Shown here piece by piece: positions 55,771-64,000 of a stretch of 64,000 nucleotides of DNA; position 1 is the stretch's first letter, and the number at the start of each line of letters is the position of its first letter. Both the position numbers and the translations under genes were made by a program. The stretch comes from Solibacillus sp. FSL R5-0449. GTDB lineage: Bacteria; Bacillota; Bacilli; Bacillales_A; Planococcaceae. Below the pieces are notes generated by a model. It did no database searches. It saw nothing but the letters and a program-made list of their open reading frames with translations, and had not been told where the DNA came from. The stretch covers positions 1,092,001 through 1,156,000 of the forward strand of contig NZ_CP150239.1 of the NCBI RefSeq assembly GCF_037975215.1, read 5' to 3'.

Positions 55771-56441
55771 GAAATGCGATCGAAGTGAACGGGTTAGTCG
55801 TATCGATTGATAATTCGGGCTGTATCGGTACAAAAGAGCATGATATTGTACATGTGCCAAATGAAATTACCGCTTATTTTACAGCACGTACCGCTATTTT
55901 GGAACAGCTTTGCGCGGGTGCCATCCCTGTTCAGTTAGTAATGGCCAATTTTTCGGGTGATGATATTTGGACGGAATATGAGCATGGGTTTAAAAAGGCA
56001 TTTTCCGAAATGGGGCTGGAGATGCCACCTTTAATGGGTTCGAGTGAAACGAATTTCCAGTCGCTACAATCAGCGGTTTCCCTCACGATGTTAGGAAAAA
56101 AGAAATTTGAGCGAAATACAAACAATTGCGAGTTTTATGTTGTCGGTGAACCGCTTGTCGGAAATGATGTGATGGAAAACCGAAAGAAAATCGCTCAGTT
56201 GGATGAGTTGTACGAAGGACTGAATAGCGGTTGGATCCAAGCAATATGGCCAACGGGTTCTAAAGGAATTGGGGCGGAAATAATCCGTTTTGCCGGTGAA
56301 AACTATACAACAGATGTGGATTTAACAAGTTCGGCAGGCCCGTCATGTGCAGTGCTGGTGGCTGTGAAGAAAGAGCAAGAAGAACTGTTCAAAACTAACA
56401 TGACAGCACCTGTCAGAAAACTTCTGAAAATGGAAAAATGA
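55767..56441 (+). CDS. cblS: Probable alpha-ribazole kinase CblS (AIR-synthase related)
   Basis: A 224-residue protein with AIR-synthase-like N-terminal landmarks (VSIDNSGCIGTKEHDIVHVP, ITAYFTARTAILEQLCAGA) and a C-terminal SAGPSCAVLVAVKKE. This matches the kinase that makes alpha-ribazole phosphate for CobS. The start overlaps cblT by ATGA. With CblT, CobU, CobS and CobC it completes a route from scavenged cobinamide plus alpha-ribazole to adenosylcobalamin without lower-ligand synthesis. Confidence 0.68.
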   Translation: MRNAIEVNGLVVSIDNSGCIGTKEHDIVHVPNEITAYFTARTAILEQLCAGAIPVQLVMANFSGDDIWTEYEHGFKKAFSEMGLEMPPLMGSSETNFQSLQSAVSLTMLGKKKFERNTNNCEFYVVGEPLVGNDVMENRKKIAQLDELYEGLNSGWIQAIWPTGSKGIGAEIIRFAGENYTTDVDLTSSAGPSCAVLVAVKKEQEELFKTNMTAPVRKLLKMEK

Positions 56442-56582
56442 TTGCGTAGAAATTTGCTCGAAAACTAATGGAACTGCTAGAAAAAAATATTTTTTGTCTA
56501 AAATTAAAAAATACTAAATTTTCTAAAAATAACATGGTATGATAAAGTGTATCAACTTAAATTAGTTAAGGAGCATGAAATT

Positions 56583-57653
56583 ATGACAACATACCAAATT
56601 ACAACTGAGTTATCAACAAATAGAAAACAGAAAACACCTGCAGAACAGCTTGGTTTTGGTAAAATTTTTACTGACCATATGTTTGTTATGGATTATGAAG
56701 ATGGAAAAGGATGGCATAATGCGACAATTACACCATATGCTCCGATTACATTAAGCCCTGCTGCGATGGTATTCCACTATGGACAAGCAGTATTTGAAGG
56801 TCTGAAAGCATATATGACAGAAGATGGGGAAGTCCAGTTATTCCGCCCGGACCGTAACTTCCAACGATTAAATACTTCCAATGCACGTCTTTGCATTCCA
56901 CCGATTGATGAGGACTTTGCATTAGAAGCATTAAAAGAATTACTTCGAGTAGATCGTGAGTGGGTTCCGACGGCGCCAGGTACATCTCTATACATTCGAC
57001 CATTTATTATTGCGACAGAAAGCTATTTAGGTGTAAATCCTGCGAATAGCTATAAATTTATGATTATCATGTCACCAGTTGGCTCTTATTATAAAGAAGG
57101 CATTAACCCGGTTAAAATTTTAGTAGAACAGCACTACGTACGTGCCGTAGTTGGCGGTACTGGTGAAGCAAAAACAGCCGGCAACTATGCATCGAGCTTA
57201 AAAGGCTCTGAAATTGCTGCACAACAAGGCTATTCTCAAACATTATGGCTGGACGGCAAGGAAAATAAATACGTAGAAGAAGTAGGCAGTATGAACATCT
57301 TCTTTAAAATTTCAGGAAAAGTAATTACTCCGGCATTAAACGGCAGTATTCTACCTGGGATTACTCGCGATTCAATGATTCAAGTATTAAAATCAAAAAA
57401 CATTCCGATTGAAGAGCGTGCAATTGCTTTTGAGGAAATTGTAGAAGCGGCTAAAAACGGTACTTTGGAAGAGGCATTCGGTACAGGTACAGCAGCTGTC
57501 ATTTCTCCGGTAGGGGAGCTGAAGTGGCTGGATGATATCATTACTGTCAACAACGGCCAAATCGGTGAAGTAACACAAATGCTTTACGATACATTAACAG
57601 GCATCCAATACGGTAAAGTTGAAGATCCGTTTGGCTGGACGGTTAAAATTTAA
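56583..57653 (+). CDS. ilvE: Branched-chain amino acid aminotransferase
   Basis: PLP-dependent fold-type IV transaminase for Leu, Ile and Val. The 356 residues contain YGQAVFEGLKAY (about 74-85), RPDRNFQRLNTS, the PLP lysine in GEAKTAGNYASSLKGSE (about 196-212), EEVGSMNIFF and FGTGTAAVISPVG. AAGGAGCATG precedes ATG 56583; the frame is open to 56547 without a ribosome site. Single gene, terminator after it shared with floT. Confidence 0.95.
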   Translation: MTTYQITTELSTNRKQKTPAEQLGFGKIFTDHMFVMDYEDGKGWHNATITPYAPITLSPAAMVFHYGQAVFEGLKAYMTEDGEVQLFRPDRNFQRLNTSNARLCIPPIDEDFALEALKELLRVDREWVPTAPGTSLYIRPFIIATESYLGVNPANSYKFMIIMSPVGSYYKEGINPVKILVEQHYVRAVVGGTGEAKTAGNYASSLKGSEIAAQQGYSQTLWLDGKENKYVEEVGSMNIFFKISGKVITPALNGSILPGITRDSMIQVLKSKNIPIEERAIAFEEIVEAAKNGTLEEAFGTGTAAVISPVGELKWLDDIITVNNGQIGEVTQMLYDTLTGIQYGKVEDPFGWTVKI

Positions 57654-57659
57654 TAAAAG

Positions 57660-57697
57660 AAAATACAGCACTTCCGTTATGGAGGCTGTATTTTTTA
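57660..57697. terminator. Terminator between ilvE and floT
   Basis: AAATACAGC / GCTGTATTT stem with 15-base loop and T run, between convergent genes. Confidence 0.75.
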
Positions 57698-57706
57698 TTG
57701 TATTAA

Positions 57707-59245
57707 TTATTTTTCAAGTACTTCTTCAACGCGTGAAAAGTCTTCGCGAGGAATGATTGCCGATTTTTCAAATGCATTTTTTCCGACATATGTCTCAATT
57801 AATTCCTTCACATCAATACCGGAAGAAGCTTTTAATGTTTCCTGTAAACCGGCCATTAGATCAGTCGCATAACCCGTCACTTTACCGGCACCACCGTTTG
57901 CACCGCCACCTGTATCCACAACGGTAATCTTATCGATATTAGAAAGTGGGCTCGCAACTTGTTTTGCGTATTCCGGTAACATTTTCACAATCATATCAAG
58001 GACAGCTGCCTGACCGTATTGTTCAAACGCTTCTGCAATTTTCTCTTTCGCTTCTGCTTCCGCAAGACCGCGCAGACGGATAATTTCTGCCTCTGCCGTA
58101 CCTTGTGCACGCTCTGCATCGGCTTTCGCCAGACCATCTAAACGAATACGTTCCGCTTCAGCTTGTGCCTGTGCTTCAATCCGGTATTTCTCGGCATCTG
58201 CCTGTGCAAGCTCTTTACGTTTTTGCGCTTCTGCGTTTTGTTCGATTGCATAACGATCCGCATCTGCTTTTTTCTTAACTTCCGAATCATATTGCTTCTC
58301 ACGACGTAGAATTTCTTTTTCTTCTAATTCAATTTGCTTTTGACGTTCAATGATTCGTACTTGCATTTCCTGTTCCGTTACTTCCTGTTTCGCACGTGCA
58401 GATTCCAGTTCGTATGCCTGGTCGGCACGAGCTTTTGCGATATCCTGCTCGCGGCGGTATTCAGCCACTTTTAACTGATTATTTTTCTCGGCTTCCGCAA
58501 TTTCAGTAGCACGCTCTAATTCAGCCTGTTGCGCTTCCTGAGCTGCCTGTGCACGTTTAATACGTGTTTCTTTGTCTGCTTCGGCAGTTGCGATATCTGC
58601 ATCACGTTTCACTTGTGCGATTCGCGGCTTACCTAGAGAATCCAAATAGCCGTTTTTATCACGAACATCTTTAATTGTAAATGATACGATGACCAAGCCC
58701 ATTTTCGCTAAATCTTGTGATGCGACACGCTGTACTTCCTGCGAGAACTTATCACGGTTTTTGTAAATCTCTTCAACAGTCATCGATCCTAAAATCGAAC
58801 GTAAGTGACCTTCAAGTACTTCACGCGCTTCACTTTCGCGTTCCTGTTTATCTTTTCCTAAAAATTGCTCGGCAGCAGTGGCAATTTCCGAAATTGAACC
58901 ACCGATTTTGATGATTGCTGTACCATCCGCCATAACCGGAACACCTTGCTCTGTATAAACTTCCGGAGTTGTTACTTCGAGTTTACTTGAAAGTAGACTA
59001 AGTGGTTTTGCCTGTTGGAAAACCGGGAATACAAATGTACCACCACCGCGAATAATCTTGATGCGGTTTCCTGAATCATCGGTATGTACATTTTTGCTTC
59101 CTAAATAGCTCCCAGTTACGATTAATGCTTCATCCGGACCAGCTGTGCGATATTTCATAATATAGACGGCTACAAGAGCGACAATTAGAAATACAACTAC
59201 CCCCACTGTTAGTAAAATTCCTGATATTCCTGCCAAACCTGACAT
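57707..59245 (-). CDS. floT: Flotillin FloT (YuaG)
   Basis: Membrane-microdomain scaffold. The 512 residues begin with a membrane helix (about 9-31, GILLTVGVVVFLIVALVAVY), then the SPFH/band-7 domain (about 35-220) and a long Glu/Ala-rich coiled coil (about 225-410; AEADKETRIKRAQAAQEAQQ and similar EA repeats) and a C-terminal oligomerisation segment. Length matches B. subtilis YuaG (~509). It follows yuaF with 18 bp spacing on the minus strand, under the SigW-type promoter upstream. Confidence 0.95.
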   Translation of the reverse strand: MSGLAGISGILLTVGVVVFLIVALVAVYIMKYRTAGPDEALIVTGSYLGSKNVHTDDSGNRIKIIRGGGTFVFPVFQQAKPLSLLSSKLEVTTPEVYTEQGVPVMADGTAIIKIGGSISEIATAAEQFLGKDKQERESEAREVLEGHLRSILGSMTVEEIYKNRDKFSQEVQRVASQDLAKMGLVIVSFTIKDVRDKNGYLDSLGKPRIAQVKRDADIATAEADKETRIKRAQAAQEAQQAELERATEIAEAEKNNQLKVAEYRREQDIAKARADQAYELESARAKQEVTEQEMQVRIIERQKQIELEEKEILRREKQYDSEVKKKADADRYAIEQNAEAQKRKELAQADAEKYRIEAQAQAEAERIRLDGLAKADAERAQGTAEAEIIRLRGLAEAEAKEKIAEAFEQYGQAAVLDMIVKMLPEYAKQVASPLSNIDKITVVDTGGGANGGAGKVTGYATDLMAGLQETLKASSGIDVKELIETYVGKNAFEKSAIIPREDFSRVEEVLEK

Positions 59246-59263
59246 AAAATTTCCTCCCTGTTT

Positions 59264-59794
59264 CTAAAATTGAATTTCTTCTTTCTCATAAATCGCGACC
59301 ATTGCTGTACCACTCTGCATCTCAATTATTAAAACTTGCGTGTCATACGGAATCTCTACTTGATGAAAACTTGCTGCACGCTTTGAAATAATACCGTTTG
59401 CCGTTTCAATCACTATTTCCCCAAAACCATCAAGAGGAACGGGCACAATCACTTTTCCGACCTGACCTTCAAGTGATTCTTCCGTATAGGCAAGGGACAC
59501 CTCTGCTGAACGTAATGGAACGAGCAGGAAAAAATATATAAGTGCTGTCAATAAACTCGCAATTATAAGGGCGATGATGAATATGATGATACTCGTTAAG
59601 CCGGTAAACTGTTCCAGCAAATAGCCCGCAGCCGATGTGAACGTTATAAATGAAAGGATAACAGCCGGGTCAAAAAATGGTGTTCCATCGATGGACACAT
59701 CCGCAACATCTGCAAAAAATAAGTAAAGAACAGTGCAACACCCAATAACGATTAAGATGATTAAATAAATGGTTTCAATGGAATAACCAAACAA
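59264..59794 (-). CDS. yuaF: NfeD-like membrane protein YuaF
   Basis: Short NfeD protein that accompanies FloT. The 176 residues have three to four membrane helices (about 8-27, 42-62, 65-95) and a C-terminal OB-fold domain (LEGQVGKVIVPVPLDGFGEI, about 109 onward). GGAGGTGG precedes the ATG. No protease domain, in contrast to the long NfeD (YqeZ) partner of FloA at 14.7 kb. yuaI is absent from this operon. Confidence 0.88.
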   Translation of the reverse strand: MFGYSIETIYLIILIVIGCCTVLYLFFADVADVSIDGTPFFDPAVILSFITFTSAAGYLLEQFTGLTSIIIFIIALIIASLLTALIYFFLLVPLRSAEVSLAYTEESLEGQVGKVIVPVPLDGFGEIVIETANGIISKRAASFHQVEIPYDTQVLIIEMQSGTAMVAIYEKEEIQF

Positions 59795-59826
59795 GTTGCC
59801 ACCTCCTTATTGCTATTTAATAAATT

Positions 59827-59852
59827 TACGGATGAAATGGAAAAAAGTTTCA
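59827..59852 (-). promoter_or_regulatory. SigW-type promoter of yuaF-floT
   Basis: Minus strand TGAAAC (59852-59847), exactly 16 bp, CGTA (59830-59827): full consensus. In B. subtilis yuaF-floT-yuaI is SigW-dependent. Confidence 0.85.
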
Positions 59853-59875
59853 AAAAAATTTATTATTTTCCGAAA

Positions 59876-59917
59876 AATATAAAATGTATGCCAATTCAAA
59901 GTGATTGACATACATCT
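59876..59917 (-). terminator. Terminator of the 5'-nucleotidase-like gene
   Basis: Minus strand ATGTATGTCAAT / ATTGGCATACAT stem, then TTTATATTTTT. Confidence 0.75.
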
Positions 59918-59932
59918 TGGAGGAAGAGTGGT

Positions 59933-61375
59933 TTATTTCATTTGGAAATCGTTTTTGATGTGAACCGTTAGCGGACTGTTCTGTTCTATGTACTCCATCA
60001 TCAAATCGGGAATGAATTGATCGGTTTTACGAATAGGCGGTTTTTTAAACATCTGCATGTTATGTGCACCTGTTGCACGGTAGCTATTGACCGCTACTTC
60101 AAAAATTTCATTATCCTGAATTGGATTTCCTTCAAAAGCTAGCTTCGTGACGCGTTGACCTGTTTGTTGACATAAGTCAATTATGTAATCAATGCCACCC
60201 CACAGATCATAAATATACGGCTGAGGCTCCGGATAGTAGACGTTCATGCTAAAATCGATTTTTCCCAGATCGTTGAGCGCAAAGACAGCGGCACTTTGTT
60301 CAATCGCCCGGCGGATTTCGGCTCCGGTCATTCGGATGACGAGCAGTCGGGTAGACCGGGGGAGGTTATGTAAAACATCTTCACGGGTTATTTTTTCCGG
60401 AAAGCCGCCTTTTGCATGGTACGGCAATTCGATGACCGAAATTTGAGCGCCCGTGTAATGGAGCTGCATATCGTAAAGCAACTGTGTATAAGTGGTCATT
60501 TTCATGCGGGGCGTATAAAAGTCGGAATAAGTCAATGCTTCACCAGCTGTTCCGATTTGTTGTTTTTTCCACGCATCAAAATCGGGAAAAGACTGCATTG
60601 TTAATGTTGAATCGACTTGAACGATAGAAGGATCAAAAGAAAATGAACCGTTTTCCACAGTGACATCGATTTGCGCGAAGCAATGTGCATTTGCTCCCGG
60701 TTGTACTATTGCGACACCATTTTGTACTGTGGCAATTTCCAAATGCTGATGGCCGGTAATGAAGAGATCAATTCCTTCTATTTCGTGAAGCATACGATAA
60801 CCTTCATTTTCGCCTTGTTCCAGATCGATTAGGTGACCGTTATGAAGATCCCGTTCAAAACCGCCGTGATAGCTTAAAATGACAAGCCGTACCTGTTCAA
60901 CTTCGCGAACATGCTTTACAGTGTTTTTTGCACTTTTAAAAGCATTCTCGAAATGCAGATGCTTTGTCGAATCACATTCATCCCAGTTTTTTGTGAAATG
61001 CGTCACGACCCCAATGACAGCAATGCGCAGCCCATTTATTTCTTTAATAAAATATGGTTCGGCAAACCCTGCAATATTGGCGGCGATCCACGGGAAATTA
61101 GTGGCGTTGCGGATCGATTGGATTTTCTCGGGAGAATAGTTGAATTCATGGTTCCCGAAAACGGCAACATCATAGCCAAGGGTGTTCGCAAGCTCAATTT
61201 GCGGGTGCTGTTCTTGAATAATATAATCGTAATAATAACTTAAATGACTGCCATGCAAAAAATCGCCATTATCGATTAACAGTTCTGGCTGTCTGGCAGA
61301 AATCATTTGCGCAAGCTGTGAAAAGCGTTCGGTATGTCCATGAATATCGCTCGTCGCAATAATAGTAAATTTCAT
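59933..61375 (-). CDS. 5'-nucleotidase/UDP-sugar hydrolase family metallophosphoesterase
   Basis: A 480-residue two-domain protein: N-terminal dimetal phosphoesterase (SDIHGH at about 9-14, DNGDFLHG, FGNHEFNYS near 82-90, GHQHLE near 208) and a C-terminal 5'-nucleotidase domain (about 290-470; ITREDVLHNLPRS, YRATGAHNMQMF). No signal peptide is visible, so it is probably cytoplasmic, unlike many secreted UshA homologues. AAAGGAAG precedes ATG 61375; the frame continues open to 61432 without start signals. Substrate unknown. Confidence 0.83.
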   Translation of the reverse strand: MKFTIIATSDIHGHTERFSQLAQMISARQPELLIDNGDFLHGSHLSYYYDYIIQEQHPQIELANTLGYDVAVFGNHEFNYSPEKIQSIRNATNFPWIAANIAGFAEPYFIKEINGLRIAVIGVVTHFTKNWDECDSTKHLHFENAFKSAKNTVKHVREVEQVRLVILSYHGGFERDLHNGHLIDLEQGENEGYRMLHEIEGIDLFITGHQHLEIATVQNGVAIVQPGANAHCFAQIDVTVENGSFSFDPSIVQVDSTLTMQSFPDFDAWKKQQIGTAGEALTYSDFYTPRMKMTTYTQLLYDMQLHYTGAQISVIELPYHAKGGFPEKITREDVLHNLPRSTRLLVIRMTGAEIRRAIEQSAAVFALNDLGKIDFSMNVYYPEPQPYIYDLWGGIDYIIDLCQQTGQRVTKLAFEGNPIQDNEIFEVAVNSYRATGAHNMQMFKKPPIRKTDQFIPDLMMEYIEQNSPLTVHIKNDFQMK

Positions 61376-61497
61376 CGAGAAAACTTCCTTTAATATTTCA
61401 TTTTCCTTATTATAGCGTGAATTATTGCGCAACAGTTCTGAAAGTGATTAAATAAATAGAATAAACAGTTTATGCTAAATTATAGGAGTTGGTAATC

Positions 61498-61827
61498 ATG
61501 ATTACAGTAACTAACCGTATTCAAGTAAAAAAAGGCTTTGCCGAAAAAATGGCCCCAAAATTTGTACAACCAGGACCATTACAGGAATTTGAAGGTTTCC
61601 AGAAAGTAGAAGTACTAGTATCAACGCAATTTGAAGAATATGACGAAATGAGCGTTGTTATGTACTGGGACTCAAAAGAGAGCTTTGCTGTATGGCGTGA
61701 AAGTGATGCATTCAAACAATCACACAAACGTCCATCTGAAGGTGAAGGCGGAGGTCATCAAGGTGAATCACCAATGTTAGGTTCACAAATTGTAATCGCC
61801 GAAGTAGCAGGCACAATCTCAAAATAG
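61498..61827 (+). CDS. IsdG/HmoA-type heme-degrading monooxygenase
   Basis: A 109-residue ABM-fold protein (MITVTNRIQVKKGFAEKM, VVMYWDSKESFAVW, SDAFKQSHKRP). Asn6, Trp66 and His76 fall exactly where IsdG has its catalytic Asn7-Trp67-His77 triad, which supports heme oxygenase activity and iron release. A Gly/Glu-rich loop precedes the last strand. TAGGAG precedes ATG 61498. No clear Fur box was found upstream and no heme transport genes are adjacent. Confidence 0.82.
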   Translation: MITVTNRIQVKKGFAEKMAPKFVQPGPLQEFEGFQKVEVLVSTQFEEYDEMSVVMYWDSKESFAVWRESDAFKQSHKRPSEGEGGGHQGESPMLGSQIVIAEVAGTISK

Positions 61828-61836
61828 TGTAAAGGG

Positions 61837-61866
61837 GGTGTCCTAATGTTTGGTTAGGACACCTTT
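61837..61866 (+). terminator. Terminator after the heme oxygenase gene
   Basis: GGTGTCCTAA / TTAGGACACC stem, TGTTTGG loop, TTTGTG tail. Confidence 0.7.
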
Positions 61867-61946
61867 GTGCTATACATACTTTTAAACGTAATACATATAA
61901 CCGATACTTTCACAAATAGTGAATGAATAACAGAAAGGTGTTTTTA

Positions 61947-62648
61947 ATGTCGAACATGGTGCAGTATTTTTATGACGGACAGTTTTTGAAATGCTATGAA
62001 GAAGCGAAACGCCAATTACAAGGCGGCGAAAATGAACAGGCAACGCAATTTTTAAAAATCTTTGAGAAATACGATTATGGGAAATTCCCGAAGCCGACAG
62101 CACGGATTTCGCAAAGTGTTGAACGTGCCAATGAAAGCTATCCGGAAAATGATGAGGTTGAACAACTGCGTGCGATTAAAGATGAACAACAGTTCTCGGA
62201 AAAAGTGAAACAGCTTGAACACGATGCCCGAACAGCGGATGCCGAACGGAAAGCACAGTCGTTTTATGTACAGGGACATCTTTTTTTAATGGCGCACCAT
62301 TATGATGAAAGTGTGCACTGCTTTATGCAGGCGGTGAAGCATCATCCGGATAAGGCATTGTATTACGGGATTGCAGGACAGACGATGAACCGATTTAACT
62401 GGTCGCCGTTTGATGTAATGGTCTATATTGAGCGGGCGATCGACCTGGATCCGGATAACGCAAGATGGTACTGGAATAAAGCGCTCGTTTTAACACAGCT
62501 GTATAAAGATTTGAATGCCGAGCCGTTTTTGGAAAATGCTTTAATTGCTATTGAAAAAGCAATCGAGAATTGTCGCGAAGATCAAGTATCGCTGCGTTCA
62601 GGCATTGATTCAACATTGGAAAACTTGAAAGAATATCTTTTCAATTAA
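61947..62648 (+). CDS. TPR-repeat protein, unknown function
   Basis: A 233-residue soluble helical protein with tetratricopeptide-like repeats in the C-terminal half (AQSFYVQGHLFLMAHHYDES, VHCFMQAVKHHPDKALYYGI, IERAIDLDPDNARWYWNKAL, about 108-200). Proteins of this kind usually bind partner proteins. AGAAAGGTG precedes ATG 61947; the in-frame ATG at 61923 lies upstream of that site. It is followed after 28 bp by a small membrane protein, probably the same transcript. Confidence 0.7.
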   Translation: MSNMVQYFYDGQFLKCYEEAKRQLQGGENEQATQFLKIFEKYDYGKFPKPTARISQSVERANESYPENDEVEQLRAIKDEQQFSEKVKQLEHDARTADAERKAQSFYVQGHLFLMAHHYDESVHCFMQAVKHHPDKALYYGIAGQTMNRFNWSPFDVMVYIERAIDLDPDNARWYWNKALVLTQLYKDLNAEPFLENALIAIEKAIENCREDQVSLRSGIDSTLENLKEYLFN

Positions 62649-62676
62649 CGAAGCACCGGCAGATGGGGGAACAAGC

Positions 62677-63108
62677 ATGAAGTTTTTATCTTGGAAAGGT
62701 ATTTCGATATACTTAACGATCATTCTATTTTTACTTATTTTTATTCAGATTCTTGATTGGAATAAAGGCAATGAAAAAGAGGCTCAATATGCGGTAGAGC
62801 TGGAAAAAGCGTATACGGATTTGGTGGATTTCCAAACGTATATATTGAACGATGAAGTGGAGATTGATGACAATAAGCATGTGCTGACAATGTACGAGAA
62901 AAACTTTCAATATCAGCTGAGCATGTTCATCGATATTTTCGGCAATAAAAAAGTGGATGATGCAAACCTGTTTGATTCCTATCAACAAATCGATGAGGCA
63001 TTAGCTGCATTTTATGAGGCGGAAAGCGCGGAACAGCAGAGTGGGGCACATCAGCAATTGCTCGATGTTAAAAAACCGCTGTTTACGATTTTGAATGATT
63101 TGAAATAA
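62677..63108 (+). CDS. Single-pass membrane protein, unknown function
   Basis: A 143-residue protein with one N-terminal membrane helix (about 9-26, ISIYLTIILFLLIFIQIL) and an extracytoplasmic or cytoplasmic helical domain rich in Asp/Glu and Gln. No recognised family. GATGGGGG precedes the ATG. It probably forms an operon with the TPR protein and is closed by a terminator. Confidence 0.6.
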   Translation: MKFLSWKGISIYLTIILFLLIFIQILDWNKGNEKEAQYAVELEKAYTDLVDFQTYILNDEVEIDDNKHVLTMYEKNFQYQLSMFIDIFGNKKVDDANLFDSYQQIDEALAAFYEAESAEQQSGAHQQLLDVKKPLFTILNDLK

Positions 63109-63118
63109 TAGGGGAAGG

Positions 63119-63162
63119 GCTCACGAACGCTTTGAGGAAGAAAGCGGTACGTGGGCTTTTTT
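63119..63162 (+). terminator. Terminator after the membrane protein gene
   Basis: GCTCACGAACGCTTT / AAAGCGGTACGTGGGC imperfect stem, T6. Confidence 0.7.
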
Positions 63163-63178
63163 GTGTGGGACGGAAATG

Positions 63179-63835
63179 TTCTAATATTCATGCTGGAAGT
63201 TCTAATAAAATCTGAAAAGTTCTAATATGTTATGGATCTTCTAATATAAGTTGTGGATTGTCTAATAAGTGTCTCCGATTTTCGAATATCGCGGTCAGAT
63301 GTTCTAATAAGTCAGTCGGATTGTCTAATAAACAGGAAAAAGTTCTAATATAACTACCCCGGTGCACACCATAGCCTCTGTGGAACCGTATAAAGACCAT
63401 TTCTTCGCCATAAACCGGCTGAACTTCTAATATAGTTCTAAAAAGCCAAAACAAATCTTCTAATATGTGGAGATGTGCACCCATTAGCATACCGAAGCCC
63501 AAAAAAGCGCTGAAAGTTCTAATATCCATGCTGGAAGTTCTAATAAAATCTGAAAAGTTCTAATATATAACGGAACTTCTAATATATCTCCCGAATCTTC
63601 TAATAAGTAGCTTCGATCTTCGAATAACGCGGTCAGAAGTTCTAATATGTCATTCAGATTGTCTAATAAAATCGAAAAAGTTCTAATATAACTACCCCGG
63701 TGCACACCATAGCCTCCGTGGAAACGTATTTAGACCGTTCTTCGCCCTAAACCGACTGAACTTCTAATATCCCTGTAAAAAGTTCTAATAAGCCACACAA
63801 ATCTTCTAATAAACCCAAAAAAGTTCTAATAAATC
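63179..63835 (-). repeat. Array 3: TTCTAATA boxes at ~21-bp steps, 338-bp tandem duplication
   Basis: Boxes TTCTAATA (variants TTCGAATA, GTCTAATA) start at 63179, 63200, 63220, 63239, 63260, 63281, 63302, 63323, 63343, and again at 63517, 63538, 63558, 63577, 63598, 63619, 63640, 63661, 63681, i.e. the same nine-box block shifted by exactly 338 bp. Between them a conserved non-box segment (CTACCCCGGTGCACACCATAG at 63352 and 63690; 21-base segment abbreviated to its core CCCCGGTGCACACC) is also duplicated. Minus-strand translation gives Ile/Leu-Leu-Glu every seven residues, but 19- and 20-bp steps break the frame. It fills most of the 799-bp gap before the last gene. Confidence 0.88.
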
Positions 63836-63851
63836 CAACACCCCAACCCCC

Positions 63852-63892
63852 AAAAAAAGCTGCCCCAAAGTTATAGACATAACTTCAGGACA
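63852..63892 (-). terminator. Terminator of the truncated last gene
   Basis: Minus strand TGTCCTGAAGTTAT / ATAACTTTGGGGCA stem with GTCT loop and T7 (plus-strand A run 63852-63858). Confidence 0.7.
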
Positions 63893-63907
63893 ACCCCAGT
63901 CCAATCA

Positions 63908-64000
63908 TCACTTCTTCTTTTTTCTATCCTTCACAAACGCAAACACGATCATCGCGACCCAAATCACAGCGATCACAATAAAAATGTAAAAGTTTTTTGA
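63908..64000 (-). CDS. C-terminal fragment of a membrane protein (continues past window)
   Basis: Open minus-strand frame from the window edge to the stop at 63910-63908, giving about 30 residues: a hydrophobic helix (FYIFIVIAVIWVAMIVFAFV) followed by the basic tail KDRKKKK. The composition (C-terminal membrane helix with cytoplasmic lysines) is clear; the family is not. A terminator lies right after it. Confidence 0.6.
   Translation of the reverse strand, partial: SKNFYIFIVIAVIWVAMIVFAFVKDRKKKK

Noticed and set aside
63230-63705. Minus-strand ORFs of 99 and 73 codons in array 3
   Set aside because: Repeat-derived; 19- and 20-bp steps disrupt the frame and the two copies of the unit are read differently.

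Overview
The window is a low-GC Firmicutes chromosome segment with the core Bacillales order hrcA-grpE-dnaK-dnaJ-prmA-rsmE-mtaB ... rpsU ... floA ... yqfD-phoH-pgpH-ybeY-dgkA-cdd-era-recO-glyS-ccpN-ppsR-dnaG-rpoD ... cccA-trmK-nif3-ispH-yqfQ-cshB-nfo-yqfT. Gene content (single-chain glycyl-tRNA synthetase, carotenoid desaturase, alpha-ribazole salvage genes) and protein style suggest the Planococcaceae, such as Solibacillus or Lysinibacillus. That placement is inference; no 16S gene is present.

Layout: 1-7.1 kb is the heat-shock operon plus two RNA/protein methyltransferases, with dnaK and dnaJ split by about 1 kb of non-coding repeats. 7.2-11 kb is an accessory insertion (carotenoid desaturase, PH-domain protein, HEAT-like membrane protein). 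11-24.5 kb holds mtaB, deoC, rpsU, an NfeD/flotillin operon behind a textbook SigW-type promoter, sporulation genes yqfC-like and yqfD, phoH, pgpH, ybeY, dgkA, cdd and era. 25.4-30.4 kb has a second repeat array, a CapA-like protein, recO and several accessory genes. 30.6-37 kb holds glyS (minus strand, T-box), ccpN, ppsR, dnaG and rpoD. 38-48.4 kb carries metabolism and housekeeping genes ending in dacC-like and pcp. 48.4-51 kb is a MITE-like element and the zinc operon znuC-znuB-zur. 51-56.4 kb is a cobalamin-riboswitch-controlled operon for cobinamide and alpha-ribazole salvage. 56.5-63.1 kb has ilvE, the yuaF-floT operon (second SigW-type promoter), a 5'-nucleotidase-like protein, an IsdG-type heme oxygenase and a TPR protein. 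The window ends in a third repeat array and a truncated minus-strand gene.

The most unusual content is three intergenic arrays of short boxes spaced almost exactly 21 bp apart (two DNA helical turns, or seven codons). Arrays at 3.26-3.78 kb and 25.46-26.03 kb share one architecture: five boxes at exact 21-bp steps, a 39/40-bp linker, and a 123/124-bp super-period, lying in opposite orientations. The array at 63.2-63.8 kb uses a different but related box and is a 338-bp tandem duplication. Frame breaks and non-synonymous differences between copies argue against coding. Dyad-rich interspersed elements, several SigW-type promoters and a pair of complementary, individually degenerate CobU-like proteins are the other points of note.
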